DNA from: a virus
Length of the DNA: 43,257 nucleotides
Virus record (IMG/VR): IMGVR_UViG_3300021197_000784
Span: 1-43,257 of that record
Direction: 5' to 3' (one strand)
In this document: positions 1 through 7,126 of the stretch, in pieces
Layout: the number at the start of each line of letters is the position of its first letter
Position numbering within the stretch: the first letter of the stretch is position 1
Notes under the pieces: model-generated
Database searches by the model: none
The model's input: the letters and a program-made list of their open reading frames with translations, nothing else
Told to the model about the DNA's origin: nothing
Translations under genes and position numbers: made by a program

Positions 1-112
1 CTCTCACAAATCAATATTATTCGATGCTGTTAATAGTAGTTATCCTATAACTAATGTTACAGGTATCCAGATAAGAAGACATTTGACGACGCATACAATT
101 TCGTCTGATTAA
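1..112 (+). CDS. 3' end of an unidentified protein
   Basis: An open frame enters from the left edge (first complete codon at base 2) and stops at TAA 110-112. Only the last 36 residues are present; they end in RRHLTTHTISSD. The stretch is too short to recognise a family. Codon use and the following A-rich leader resemble the downstream genes, so it is probably the last part of another co-oriented phage gene. The start lies outside the window. Confidence 0.5.
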   Translation, partial: SHKSILFDAVNSSYPITNVTGIQIRRHLTTHTISSD

Positions 113-182
113 CCTAAACCAGAAACCTAAAACCTAAAACTTAAAACATTAAACAAATTATTAACTAAAAAAAACAAAAATT
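113..182 (+). repeat. A-rich leader with short cctaaaa repeats
   Basis: The 70-base gap before the first complete gene holds several imperfect copies of a 9-11 base unit of the form aaacctaaaac (about 114-146), then an almost pure A/T stretch that runs into the ATG at 183. There is no GGAGG-like ribosome site. A-rich untranslated leaders are usual for strongly translated Bacteroidota genes, so I read it as a leader. The short repeat has no assigned function. Confidence 0.4.
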
Positions 183-611
183 ATGGCAGAAAACACAATG
201 TTATACTTCAGATCAGTTGCTGACGAAGATAACGATGATGGAGCGGAATCAGCTGCAACTAATCTAACGTCGCTGTTAATACCAGCTTCAAGATTAAGAG
301 CAATGAATCCTACTAGTGATACGCTTTTATCATTAAGTTTTGATAGTATTAAAAATACATCAGGAGCAGATAATACTGTAACTGAAGTTACTGTAGCTGA
401 CACAGTTGCGCTAACTATTAATTCTAATCAACATAGAGAAGTTATGAACGGTATTGTTAGAGCTATCAACGCTAATAAAACTGGTTTAATAGTGGTTGCA
501 GACGATGCAACAACTAATGTAGCTGGTACTACGGTTGCTGCAACGTATATCCACGGGGATATAACTGGAATAGCAACTGATGCAATTGTTTGTGCAGCTG
601 TACATTCATAG
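183..611 (+). CDS. small acidic phage protein, paralogue A
   Basis: This 142-aa protein is related to the next gene. Both open with an aromatic patch (LYFRS here) followed by an acidic ADEDxDD stretch. They share an (M/L)IPxxRxR segment, a hydrophobic beta-rich middle, and a C-terminal VVxxDDATTxxxGTTxAAxYxH block (about residues 102-125). No signal peptide or membrane segment is visible. I do not recognise a named family. Small beta-rich proteins of this kind beside phage structural genes are often minor or decoration virion proteins, so a virion role is an inference. The ATG lies behind an A-rich leader; a second ATG five codons in is possible. Confidence 0.75.
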   Translation: MAENTMLYFRSVADEDNDDGAESAATNLTSLLIPASRLRAMNPTSDTLLSLSFDSIKNTSGADNTVTEVTVADTVALTINSNQHREVMNGIVRAINANKTGLIVVADDATTNVAGTTVAATYIHGDITGIATDAIVCAAVHS

Positions 612-645
612 TCAAATTAATTATTAACATAAAAAATTATCAAAA

Positions 646-1062
646 ATGAGAAAATATTTTTATTTCAGAACAGACGCTGACGAAGATGATGATGATGCGA
701 ATAGTAATTCGGTTATGATACCAGTTGATAGGTTTAGAGGCGCAGTGCCTTCTAACTCTTCAGCAGGAACTTCAGCTAACGTTATTACATTATTCTTCGA
801 ATCAGCTTTAAACACAGCTGCAGCGGGTGACAACGAGCACATTATACAAGATACTGTTGTATTGAACGTGACTGTTGGACAAGCAAAAAACGTATTAGTA
901 GCAATAGCAGAAGCTGCCAATGGACATCCACACTCAGACGGTGTTGTTGTTATTGGTGACGACGCGACTACTGATTTTGATGGTACTACTAAAGCTGCGG
1001 TATATGTTCACTCAGGAATTACTTCTGTAGGAGCAATTACTCAAGCCGCTGCATTATCATAG
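646..1062 (+). CDS. small acidic phage protein, paralogue B
   Basis: This 138-aa protein is the tandem paralogue of the preceding gene. It starts KYFYFRTDADEDDDD, has the MIPVDRFRG counterpart of the IPASRLR segment, and ends with a GDDATTDFDGTTKAAVYVH block matching the neighbour. The acidic stretch could bind cations, but this is not shown. It begins after a 34-base A/T-rich gap and ends three bases before the next gene, consistent with one transcription unit. Function is unknown; a virion surface or accessory role is inferred only from location. Confidence 0.75.
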   Translation: MRKYFYFRTDADEDDDDANSNSVMIPVDRFRGAVPSNSSAGTSANVITLFFESALNTAAAGDNEHIIQDTVVLNVTVGQAKNVLVAIAEAANGHPHSDGVVVIGDDATTDFDGTTKAAVYVHSGITSVGAITQAAALS

Positions 1063-1065
1063 TAA

Positions 1066-1506
1066 ATGCGATTAACCGCGCAGGATCTGCGTGACATGAA
1101 TATCCTTAAGTATTACAGGCTCACTAGAAAGTGGGTCTGTAAAACTTACGGGTTAAAAGATGCAGATTTAGAATTATTAATTTATTTAGATTGTAAAGGA
1201 AGATTTACACGAAACGATTTTATCAACGGAGTTTATACATACTCATGGGATAAAAACAGATGGGAGAGATTAAAAAGAGAAGGTTGGATCGAAACCTGGA
1301 GACACAGAAATAGAACAACGATTAAGTACTCAGTATTTAAAACCTCATGGAAATGCTCTCAAATGATAAGTAGGATATATAGAATCCTATTAGGTGAGGA
1401 GGACTTACCCACTTCAGAGAGAAGTGTGTTTTATAAAAATAAATCATATACAGATAAAGTTTACAATAAAGCTATAGATGATATGATTAAAGATAAAGAT
1501 AGATAA
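1066..1506 (+). CDS. putative winged-helix DNA-binding protein
   Basis: This 146-aa basic protein has the size and pattern of a MarR-like or PadR-like winged helix: a helical stretch with LKDADLELLIYLDCKGRF (about residues 30-47), a WDKNRWERLKREGWIE segment (about 62-77) that would fit the recognition helix, then a RHRNRTTIKYSVF strand pair resembling the wing. It lacks obvious ligand or metal residues. The first ATG is used, three bases after the previous stop. Similar small winged-helix proteins occur among phage late genes, but whether it regulates transcription or has a packaging role cannot be told here. Confidence 0.6.
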   Translation: MRLTAQDLRDMNILKYYRLTRKWVCKTYGLKDADLELLIYLDCKGRFTRNDFINGVYTYSWDKNRWERLKREGWIETWRHRNRTTIKYSVFKTSWKCSQMISRIYRILLGEEDLPTSERSVFYKNKSYTDKVYNKAIDDMIKDKDR

Positions 1507-1508
1507 CT

Positions 1509-1691
1509 ATGCCAGGAAAACACTCAGGATTTAAAATGTACGGTAAATCACCGATGATGAAAAAGCTTATTGGTAAACAACATAATTTACCTGAAGAACT
1601 AAAAGCAAAAATTGAAGCCTCTCCACTTCCAATGTATGGAAAGAAAGCTGCTCCTGTAAAGAATTACAAGAAAGGCTACTACGGAGCGTAA
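1509..1691 (+). CDS. 60-aa basic protein, unknown
   Basis: This short, very basic protein is rich in Lys, Gly and Tyr. It has two similar tracts, FKMYGKSP near the N terminus and LPMYGKKA near residue 40, and ends KKGYYGA. The compact spacing (three bases after the upstream stop, and its TAA shares a base with the ATG of the next gene) supports a real translated gene. No family is recognised. High basicity could mean nucleic-acid binding, but this is a guess. Confidence 0.55.
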   Translation: MPGKHSGFKMYGKSPMMKKLIGKQHNLPEELKAKIEASPLPMYGKKAAPVKNYKKGYYGA

Positions 1692-2113
1692 TGGGATTTA
1701 AACTAGGTAAAAATAGAGGATTAGAAGCTACTAATGGTGAGATCAAAACTAAGTTAAGTTTTGGTAGACAACCTAGTGGTATAGAGTCTATTCCTGGAAC
1801 GCCTATTATACCTATGCCTTTAGAAGAAGGCATTATGGGTGAAGCTAATATGGATGGATCTATATACATTAATGAAAAAATAGATCCTAATAGCTTTGAA
1901 TACAGACAAACAATTAATCATGAAATGAGGCATGCTACCGATATGAAGATTGGTAAGTTGGCTTATGATGATGATCATATTACATATAATGGAGAAACTT
2001 TTCCTAGAATGGATATAGATGGAGTAGATTCTATATTAGTAGATGGAAAATGGAAGGAAGCTGGAGACACTGGTTTTCCTTGGGAAAATGATGCAAATAA
2101 CGGAAACGAATAA
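1691..2113 (+). CDS. small HExxH zinc metallopeptidase-like protein
   Basis: This 140-aa protein contains INHEMRHATD, giving a zinc-binding HExxH (H77, E78, H81) followed by D84, and a C-terminal FPWENDANN in which E132 could be a third ligand, as in minimal gluzincins. There is no signal peptide or membrane segment. The ATG overlaps the previous stop by one base, and the stop is three bases before a holin-like gene. That position makes a peptidase-type lysis enzyme possible. A virion maturation or tail peptidase is equally possible. The metallopeptidase fold is inferred from the motif alone; peptidoglycan cleavage is not shown. Confidence 0.65.
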   Translation: MGFKLGKNRGLEATNGEIKTKLSFGRQPSGIESIPGTPIIPMPLEEGIMGEANMDGSIYINEKIDPNSFEYRQTINHEMRHATDMKIGKLAYDDDHITYNGETFPRMDIDGVDSILVDGKWKEAGDTGFPWENDANNGNE

Positions 2114-2116
2114 ACT

Positions 2117-2509
2117 ATGGGTATATTAACAAAAATATTGTCTTCTGGTGCAAGTGAACTTATTAAAGGCGTTGGTGGGGTTATAGATAGTCTACACACG
2201 TCTGACGAAGAAAAGTTAGCAGCAGAACAGAAAGTAAAAGAATTAATCTCTAGTTACGAGATAGAGATGGAAAAAAATATAACTGAGAGATGGAAAATGG
2301 ATATGCAGTCCGACTCTTGGTTAAGTAAAAATATAAGACCACTAGTTTTAATATTCTTAGTAGTATCTACGGTATTGTTAGTATTTATCGATGCTGGAAT
2401 TATTTCTTTTGAAGTTAAATCATCTTGGGTGGATCTATTACAATTAGTATTAATAACCGTGATCGGTGCTTATTTTGGCGGTAGATCATTAGAAAAAGTA
2501 AAAAAATAA
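2117..2509 (+). CDS. holin, 3TM/GTA-holin-like family
   Basis: This 130-aa protein has an amphipathic N-terminal helix (about 10-24), a charged helical linker, then the segment WLSKNIRPLVLIF leading into a membrane helix (76-94) and a second one (104-121) ending YFGGRSLEK. The W-x-x-K-N-x-R-P entry and the FGGRSxEK exit match what I know of the phage holin family PF11351 (holin of 3TMs). It would form inner-membrane lesions at the end of infection. It directly follows the HExxH peptidase gene, so the pair may act as a lysis unit. No classical endolysin is seen in the window. Confidence 0.75.
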   Translation: MGILTKILSSGASELIKGVGGVIDSLHTSDEEKLAAEQKVKELISSYEIEMEKNITERWKMDMQSDSWLSKNIRPLVLIFLVVSTVLLVFIDAGIISFEVKSSWVDLLQLVLITVIGAYFGGRSLEKVKK

Positions 2510-2513
2510 AATT

Positions 2514-2846
2514 ATGGGACAAAATTCAACAGAGGTAGCTTATGGCTTTGGACAAATAGGTAGTGGGTTTAGTGACGAGGCTGTAGCCGTAACTCCTCCA
2601 TCTGGAAAAGTTATAATAGCTATGACATTCTTAGAAGATACTATTTTAAGCGCCATGGTAGCAGATGTACAGGATAACGCTGCTTATTTTAGTCACACAG
2701 CAGCTGTTGCTAATAATGGTGGTGGAGCTGCGGAAACAGACGCTGCCACGATTTTTCCTAAAGGAATAACTGTTTATGGTAGATGGACTAGTGTCACTCC
2801 TCCAGCGTCAACAACAGGTGGGGTAATATTCTATTACGGTATATAG
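2514..2846 (+). CDS. small virion-type protein (110 aa)
   Basis: This Gly/Ala/Thr-rich protein begins with STEVAYGFGQIGSGFSD and has a beta-rich pattern ending in FPKGITVYGRWTSV and GGVIFYYGI. There is no signal peptide, membrane segment or catalytic motif. The YGFGQxGSG start and the IxxYGRWTSV tail are familiar from small hypothetical proteins of marine phages near structural genes, and I infer a minor structural or capsid-decorating role. The last base of its stop codon is also the first base of the GTG start of the next gene. Confidence 0.65.
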   Translation: MGQNSTEVAYGFGQIGSGFSDEAVAVTPPSGKVIIAMTFLEDTILSAMVADVQDNAAYFSHTAAVANNGGGAAETDAATIFPKGITVYGRWTSVTPPASTTGGVIFYYGI

Positions 2847-3523
2847 TGTTAGGATTAGGCGTAGGATTTTACGGGGTTGGTGGTAAAACGTACCCTGGTG
2901 GCGGTTGGTTACCAACTGACGAATCATCTTTAGAAGCTTGGTATAAGTTTGGAACAGCAAGCATAAAAGCAAGTACTTTCAGTTGGGTGGATTCATCTGT
3001 CAATGGACACGACATGGTACAGGCAACCAGCGGTAATCAACCAAGTAACTCAGCTGGGGTTATCACGTTTGATGGTAGCGATCACCTTGAGTCGGTTACT
3101 GACATAACATTAACAGATGGCTTTACCGTCGGGATTAAGTTGAACACATCAGATCCCACTAATGTTTTTATTGGAGACAACGATAGTAATAATAATTTTT
3201 ATAAACAACTCAACTCTACTACTTTTAGATTTAGAAATGCAGATCCGGGCGGACTGGCTGATGTAGAGTTGGATGGGGGAAATAGCTTTGGTGATAATTA
3301 TCTTGTAATAACGAGAGATGGTAGTAATGCCTTTAAAGTATGGTTTAACGGAGTGGAGCAAGCGGATACCGATACAAGAGGAGGGGATTCTATTATAAAC
3401 GCTATAGGTGTCAAGAACCCTGATGCTGACGATTTCGTAGGAGACATATATGAAATACAAATATACAGTAGTACTAGTGCTGACTTAACAGCCAACATAA
3501 ATGCTAGACTAGCTGGATTATAA
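2846..3523 (+). CDS. LamG/concanavalin-like lectin domain protein
   Basis: This 225-aa protein starts with GTG overlapping the upstream TAG; no ATG occurs until far inside the domain, so GTG is the best start. After a Gly-rich lead (GLGVGFYGVGG) it shows the LamG-like jelly-roll pattern: LEAWYKFG, then WVDSSVNGHDMVQATSGNQP, GVITFDGSDHLES, DGFTVGIKLN, and a late FKVWFNGVEQ and GDIYEIQIYSS. Such domains bind glycans or proteins and are common in phage tail and capsid appendages. A role in surface glycan recognition is inferred. No protease or lyase residues are visible. Confidence 0.75.
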   Translation: MLGLGVGFYGVGGKTYPGGGWLPTDESSLEAWYKFGTASIKASTFSWVDSSVNGHDMVQATSGNQPSNSAGVITFDGSDHLESVTDITLTDGFTVGIKLNTSDPTNVFIGDNDSNNNFYKQLNSTTFRFRNADPGGLADVELDGGNSFGDNYLVITRDGSNAFKVWFNGVEQADTDTRGGDSIINAIGVKNPDADDFVGDIYEIQIYSSTSADLTANINARLAGL

Positions 3524-3557
3524 AAACAATTAACTTAAATTAAATTAAACAAACAAA

Positions 3558-3899
3558 ATGGCAACAAAAACAAAGAAAAAAGACAGTACAACTGCAAAGA
3601 TTAAAGAACTTAATGGCGTAGAGGATATTAGACCTCAAAAAATAAACGAACAAGAGTTAGCTCAACTACAATCAGCTATTAAAACTATTGACAACTTAAC
3701 AGCTGAGGTTGGAAGCATAGAGGTTAGAAAACACTCTTTATTAAAGGCAATGGAAAGCGTACACTCTCGTTTAGAAGCTCAGAGAGTAAATATACAGAAA
3801 GAGTACGGAACTGATAATATTAATCTTCAAGATGGGACTATTTCTTACCCTGAGACAAACGTTAACCCAAGCAATGGCGAAGTTAATAAGGAAGATTAG
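3558..3899 (+). CDS. coiled-coil protein (113 aa)
   Basis: This is a Lys-rich N terminus (TKTKKKDSTTAK) followed by a long predicted helix with heptad-like spacing, about residues 30-88 (ELAQLQSAIKTIDNLTAEVG and onward to RLEAQRVNIQKEYG), and a short polar tail. No enzyme motif is seen. An A/T-rich leader with attaaattaaa repeats precedes the ATG. Its last 26 bases overlap the next gene in another frame. Position upstream of the packaging genes suggests a chaperone or assembly factor, but function is unknown. Confidence 0.65.
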   Translation: MATKTKKKDSTTAKIKELNGVEDIRPQKINEQELAQLQSAIKTIDNLTAEVGSIEVRKHSLLKAMESVHSRLEAQRVNIQKEYGTDNINLQDGTISYPETNVNPSNGEVNKED

Positions 3900-4095
3900 T
3901 ATCGGTAAAGATTATAAGAATGACGCTATGCACTATGCCGTGGGGCAAGAAGTGTATGGTGGTCATACTATCTGCGATATTATAGAAGAAGACGATAAGT
4001 TTTCTGTCTATATCAAAAAAAATAAAGACGTATTACCTTGGAAAGACTTTAACAAGAATATGGCTGTATCTGTAGAATATAATCTACAATACTAA
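3874..4095 (+). CDS. 73-aa protein, unknown
   Basis: This compact protein begins MAKLIRKISIGKDYKND and is predicted mostly beta (EVYGGHTICDIIEEDDKFSVYIKK). I chose the ATG at 3874 over an in-frame ATG at 3832, because the upstream 14 codons lie inside the previous gene and add an unlikely leader, whereas MAKLIRK is a typical phage start. It overlaps the coiled-coil gene by 26 bases and its stop shares one base with the GroES-like gene. No family is recognised. Confidence 0.55.
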   Translation: MAKLIRKISIGKDYKNDAMHYAVGQEVYGGHTICDIIEEDDKFSVYIKKNKDVLPWKDFNKNMAVSVEYNLQY

Positions 4096-4685
4096 TGAAA
4101 AGCGTTTACAACTTTGTTGTAAAGCCAAAAGGAGAAAGATATAACAATACTAAAAAACTAGATGGTGGAGAGTTAATCCTCAACACAGAGATATTCAACC
4201 ATCAGTATGTTAATAGAGAAGCAGTGGTTATATCAACACCTATCATTGGTGATACAGACATAAAACCAGGAGATACAGTTGTAGTACATCACAATGTATT
4301 CCGTAGATGGCATAACGTAAAGGGTGTTGAGAAAAATAGTAAAGCCTATTTCAATGAAGATACCTACTTTATAAACGACGATCAAATCTTTTTATATAAA
4401 AGAGATGACAAGTGGATAGCTCCAAAAGGATATTGCTTTGTAATACCCTTAAAGGCTACAGATCAGTTTAACACTGAATCTGAAAAACCTTTACAAGGTA
4501 TCGTTAAATATTCTGACGGTACAGTTGAGGTTGGCGATCTGGTTGGTTATAGACCAAGTAGTGAATATGAGTTTATCGTTGATGGCGAGAGACTATTTCG
4601 AGTTTTATCTAATTTTATTACAATCAAATATGAACATCAAGGAAACGAAGAAACGTATAATCCAAGCTGGGCACAAAGCAGTTGA
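4095..4685 (+). CDS. GroES-like co-chaperonin, possibly two tandem GroES folds
   Basis: This 196-aa protein is about twice the length of GroES. The N-terminal half has a Cpn10-like pattern: VVKPKGE near the start, REAVVISTP (41-49), IKPGDTVVVHH (56-66), then NDDQIFLYK (95-102). The C-terminal half repeats the theme: GIVKYSDG (135-142), VEVGDLVGYR (144-153), VDGERLFRV (162-170), NFITIKYE (173-180), which parallels the VGDxV, VDGEEYxxL and DIxAxxE elements of GroES. It probably helps the host or phage chaperonin fold virion proteins such as the capsid protein, as T4 gp31 does. No GroEL partner is in the window. The assignment rests on pattern, not a search. Confidence 0.65.
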   Translation: MKSVYNFVVKPKGERYNNTKKLDGGELILNTEIFNHQYVNREAVVISTPIIGDTDIKPGDTVVVHHNVFRRWHNVKGVEKNSKAYFNEDTYFINDDQIFLYKRDDKWIAPKGYCFVIPLKATDQFNTESEKPLQGIVKYSDGTVEVGDLVGYRPSSEYEFIVDGERLFRVLSNFITIKYEHQGNEETYNPSWAQSS

Positions 4686-4908
4686 AGAACTTATTAAAGT
4701 AGGTGAAGAAGCTATTGTCACTGACTCTGAAGATGATCTAACAGCTGATAAGTTAAAGAATGCCGCAGCTTCTAAAAAACTAGCTATATTTGACGCATTT
4801 GAGATACTTAACAGAATTGAAGAAGAAGAAAACTTGCTTGAGGGTAAAACACCTGAAGAGGCAAAGGAAAAGACTTTTAAAGGATTCGCAGAAAGTAGAT
4901 CTAAATAA
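4630..4908 (+). CDS. candidate terminase small subunit
   Basis: This 92-aa helical protein ends one base inside the large terminase start. The ATG at 4630 is chosen because earlier in-frame starts lie deep in the GroES-like gene and add an implausible hydrophobic leader; even so it overlaps that gene by 56 bases. It contains ADKLKNAAASKKLAIFDAFE (about 39-58), a helix also familiar to me from small proteins directly upstream of TerL in marine phages, and an acidic helical tail. DNA recognition for packaging is the inferred role, from position and size. No helix-turn-helix is obvious. Confidence 0.5.
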   Translation: MNIKETKKRIIQAGHKAVEELIKVGEEAIVTDSEDDLTADKLKNAAASKKLAIFDAFEILNRIEEEENLLEGKTPEEAKEKTFKGFAESRSK

Positions 4909-7121
4909 TGTACAATCAAAGTTTAGTTAATACAGTAGAACCTGTTAAGAAAACCACTATTAGTAGACTTAACAAAGGTAAGAAATGGAAATACGGTTAC
5001 GATAAAGAACACGATATTATAGTGTTATCTCGCAGCGGTCAAATAGGCGAGATAGTAGAAATACAAGGACTAGTCATTGCGCTACCAAAAGCTCCTAAAG
5101 AAATATACAAAGATCCGAAGAACAAATGGGTGAAATTCGAGTACCCCAAGGAGTTGCAGAGAATTAAGAATATATTTGATTGGAGAAACTATCCGGAAAG
5201 CAGTAAAGAAAAATGGTACGATTATATAGACGAGGAGTTCAGAAGAAGGGAAGAAGGATTCTGGTTCACAAATAATGGTAAACCAACCTGGATAACAGGT
5301 ACGCAATATATGTACTTACAATGGAGCAAGATTGATGTAGGTGCTCCAGATTTTAGAGAGGCAAACAGATTATTTTATATATTCTGGGAAGCTTGTAAAG
5401 CAGATAAAAGATGTTACGGAATGTGCTACCTTAAAAATAGACGTTCTGGATTTTCTTTTATGTCATCAGCGGAAACAGTTAATTTAGCCACTCTTGCGAG
5501 TGATAGTAGATTTGGTATACTATCTAAAACTGGATCAGATGCAAAGAAGATGTTTACGGACAAAGTGGTACCTATATCAATTAACTATCCTTTCTTTTTT
5601 AAACCTATCCAAGATGGTATGGATCGTCCTAAATCTGAACTTGCTTACAGAGTACCTGCTAGTAAGTTTACAAGGAAGAAAATGTCAGCTACAGATGGGT
5701 TGGAGGAAATCGAAGGTTTGGACACGACGATTGATTGGAAAAACACTGGAGACAATAGTTATGATGGTGAGAAACTAGCTTTACTAGTTCATGATGAATC
5801 TGGTAAATGGGAGAGACCCGATAACATTTTAAATAACTGGAGGGTTACAAAAACATGTTTACGATTAGGTAGTAGGATTATTGGTAAATGTATGATGGGC
5901 TCAACTTCAAATGCTTTAGATAAGGGTGGAGAAAACTTTAAAAAATTATACAATGCCTCAGATGTCACGAGAAGAAATAGAAATGGTCAGACAAAGTCTG
6001 GCTTATACTCTCTTTTTATCCCAATGGAGTGGAACTACGAAGGATTTATTGACGAGTATGGAATTCCAGTCTTTACTACTCCTGATATCGACAGACTTAC
6101 ACCAGACGGTGAATTAATAGATGTAGGTGTAATAGATAGTTGGCAAAATGAAGTAGATGGTTTAAAAGATGATCAAGATGCTTTAAACGAGTTTTACCGT
6201 CAATTCCCTAGAACCACAGAACATGCATTTAGAGATGAGACTAAAAATAGTATATTTAACTTAGTTAAATTATACGAACAAATAGACTACAACGAAGAGA
6301 TGGTTAGGACCCTAGGAATTACAACTGGTAATTTTCAATGGGTTAATGGTATTAAAGATTCTCAAGTAATATTCTACCCAGATCCAAAGGGTAGATTTAA
6401 AACTAGTTGGGTCCCACCTCAACAACTGCAAAATAGAGTTGTACTTAAAAATGGTATTAAATACCCAGGTAACGAGCACATGGGTGCTTTTGGTTGTGAT
6501 AGTTACGATATATCAGGTACAGTAGATGGGGTTGGATCGAAAGGAGCTTTACACGGTTTAACTAGGTTTAGCATGGAAGATGCTCCGGCTAACAGTTTCT
6601 TTTTAGAATACTTGTCAAGACCACCAACAGCTGAGATGTTCTTTGAGGACGTTCTAATGGCTTTAGTATTTTACGGGATGCCTATACTCGCAGAGAACAA
6701 TAAACCCCGTCTCTTGTATTACCTGAGACGTAGAGGATACAGAGGGTTTAGTATGAATAGGCCTGATAAAATATGGAACAAATTATCTGTTGCAGAAAAA
6801 GAGGTTGGTGGAATACCTAACTCCTCAGAAGATATTAAACAAGCTCACGCGGCGGCAATTGAAATGTATATACAAGATCATGTTGGAATGAAGCAAGATG
6901 GAACATTTGGTGATTTGTATTTTAATGAACTGCTAAACGATTGGGCAAAGTTTGATATAAATAAAAGAACAAAGCATGATGCGTCAATAAGTTCTGGTTT
7001 AGCTATTATGGCTAACAATAGACATTTATACGCACCAAATGCTAAGGTTGAAAAACAACCATTAAATTTAAACATTTCCAAGTATACTAATACTGGAAGC
7101 AATTCACAAATAATCAAATAA
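4908..7121 (+). CDS. terL: terminase large subunit (TerL)
   Basis: This 737-aa packaging motor has an N-terminal ATPase and a C-terminal RNase H-like nuclease. The Walker A position reads KNRRSGFS (176-183), a deviant loop lacking the usual GK[ST]. Walker B is LLVHDE (D296, E297). Candidate nuclease acidic residues are D531 (AFGCDSYD), E596 (ILAENNKP) and D691 (KHDASISSGLAI), correctly ordered and spaced for TerL. QFPRTTEHAFR (about 427-437) is the coupling region found in many TerLs. The ATG overlaps the previous stop (TAATG). It is followed by the portal gene, the usual packaging order. Identification is firm; the assignment of individual catalytic residues is by eye. Confidence 0.92.
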   Translation: MYNQSLVNTVEPVKKTTISRLNKGKKWKYGYDKEHDIIVLSRSGQIGEIVEIQGLVIALPKAPKEIYKDPKNKWVKFEYPKELQRIKNIFDWRNYPESSKEKWYDYIDEEFRRREEGFWFTNNGKPTWITGTQYMYLQWSKIDVGAPDFREANRLFYIFWEACKADKRCYGMCYLKNRRSGFSFMSSAETVNLATLASDSRFGILSKTGSDAKKMFTDKVVPISINYPFFFKPIQDGMDRPKSELAYRVPASKFTRKKMSATDGLEEIEGLDTTIDWKNTGDNSYDGEKLALLVHDESGKWERPDNILNNWRVTKTCLRLGSRIIGKCMMGSTSNALDKGGENFKKLYNASDVTRRNRNGQTKSGLYSLFIPMEWNYEGFIDEYGIPVFTTPDIDRLTPDGELIDVGVIDSWQNEVDGLKDDQDALNEFYRQFPRTTEHAFRDETKNSIFNLVKLYEQIDYNEEMVRTLGITTGNFQWVNGIKDSQVIFYPDPKGRFKTSWVPPQQLQNRVVLKNGIKYPGNEHMGAFGCDSYDISGTVDGVGSKGALHGLTRFSMEDAPANSFFLEYLSRPPTAEMFFEDVLMALVFYGMPILAENNKPRLLYYLRRRGYRGFSMNRPDKIWNKLSVAEKEVGGIPNSSEDIKQAHAAAIEMYIQDHVGMKQDGTFGDLYFNELLNDWAKFDINKRTKHDASISSGLAIMANNRHLYAPNAKVEKQPLNLNISKYTNTGSNSQIIK

Positions 7122-7126
7122 TAAAT

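Noticed and set aside
113-182. Short cctaaaa repeats as an attachment site or origin
   Set aside because: They are very short, AT-biased and imperfect, with no integrase, second copy or replication gene nearby; a leader is simpler.
3832-3873. Earlier in-frame ATG for the 73-aa gene
   Set aside because: The 14 extra codons lie inside the upstream coiled-coil gene and give an atypical N terminus; ATG 3874 gives a normal start and a shorter overlap.
4525-4629. Earlier in-frame ATG for the candidate small terminase
   Set aside because: It would add 35 hydrophobic shadow residues from inside the GroES-like gene; the helical conserved part begins at 4630.
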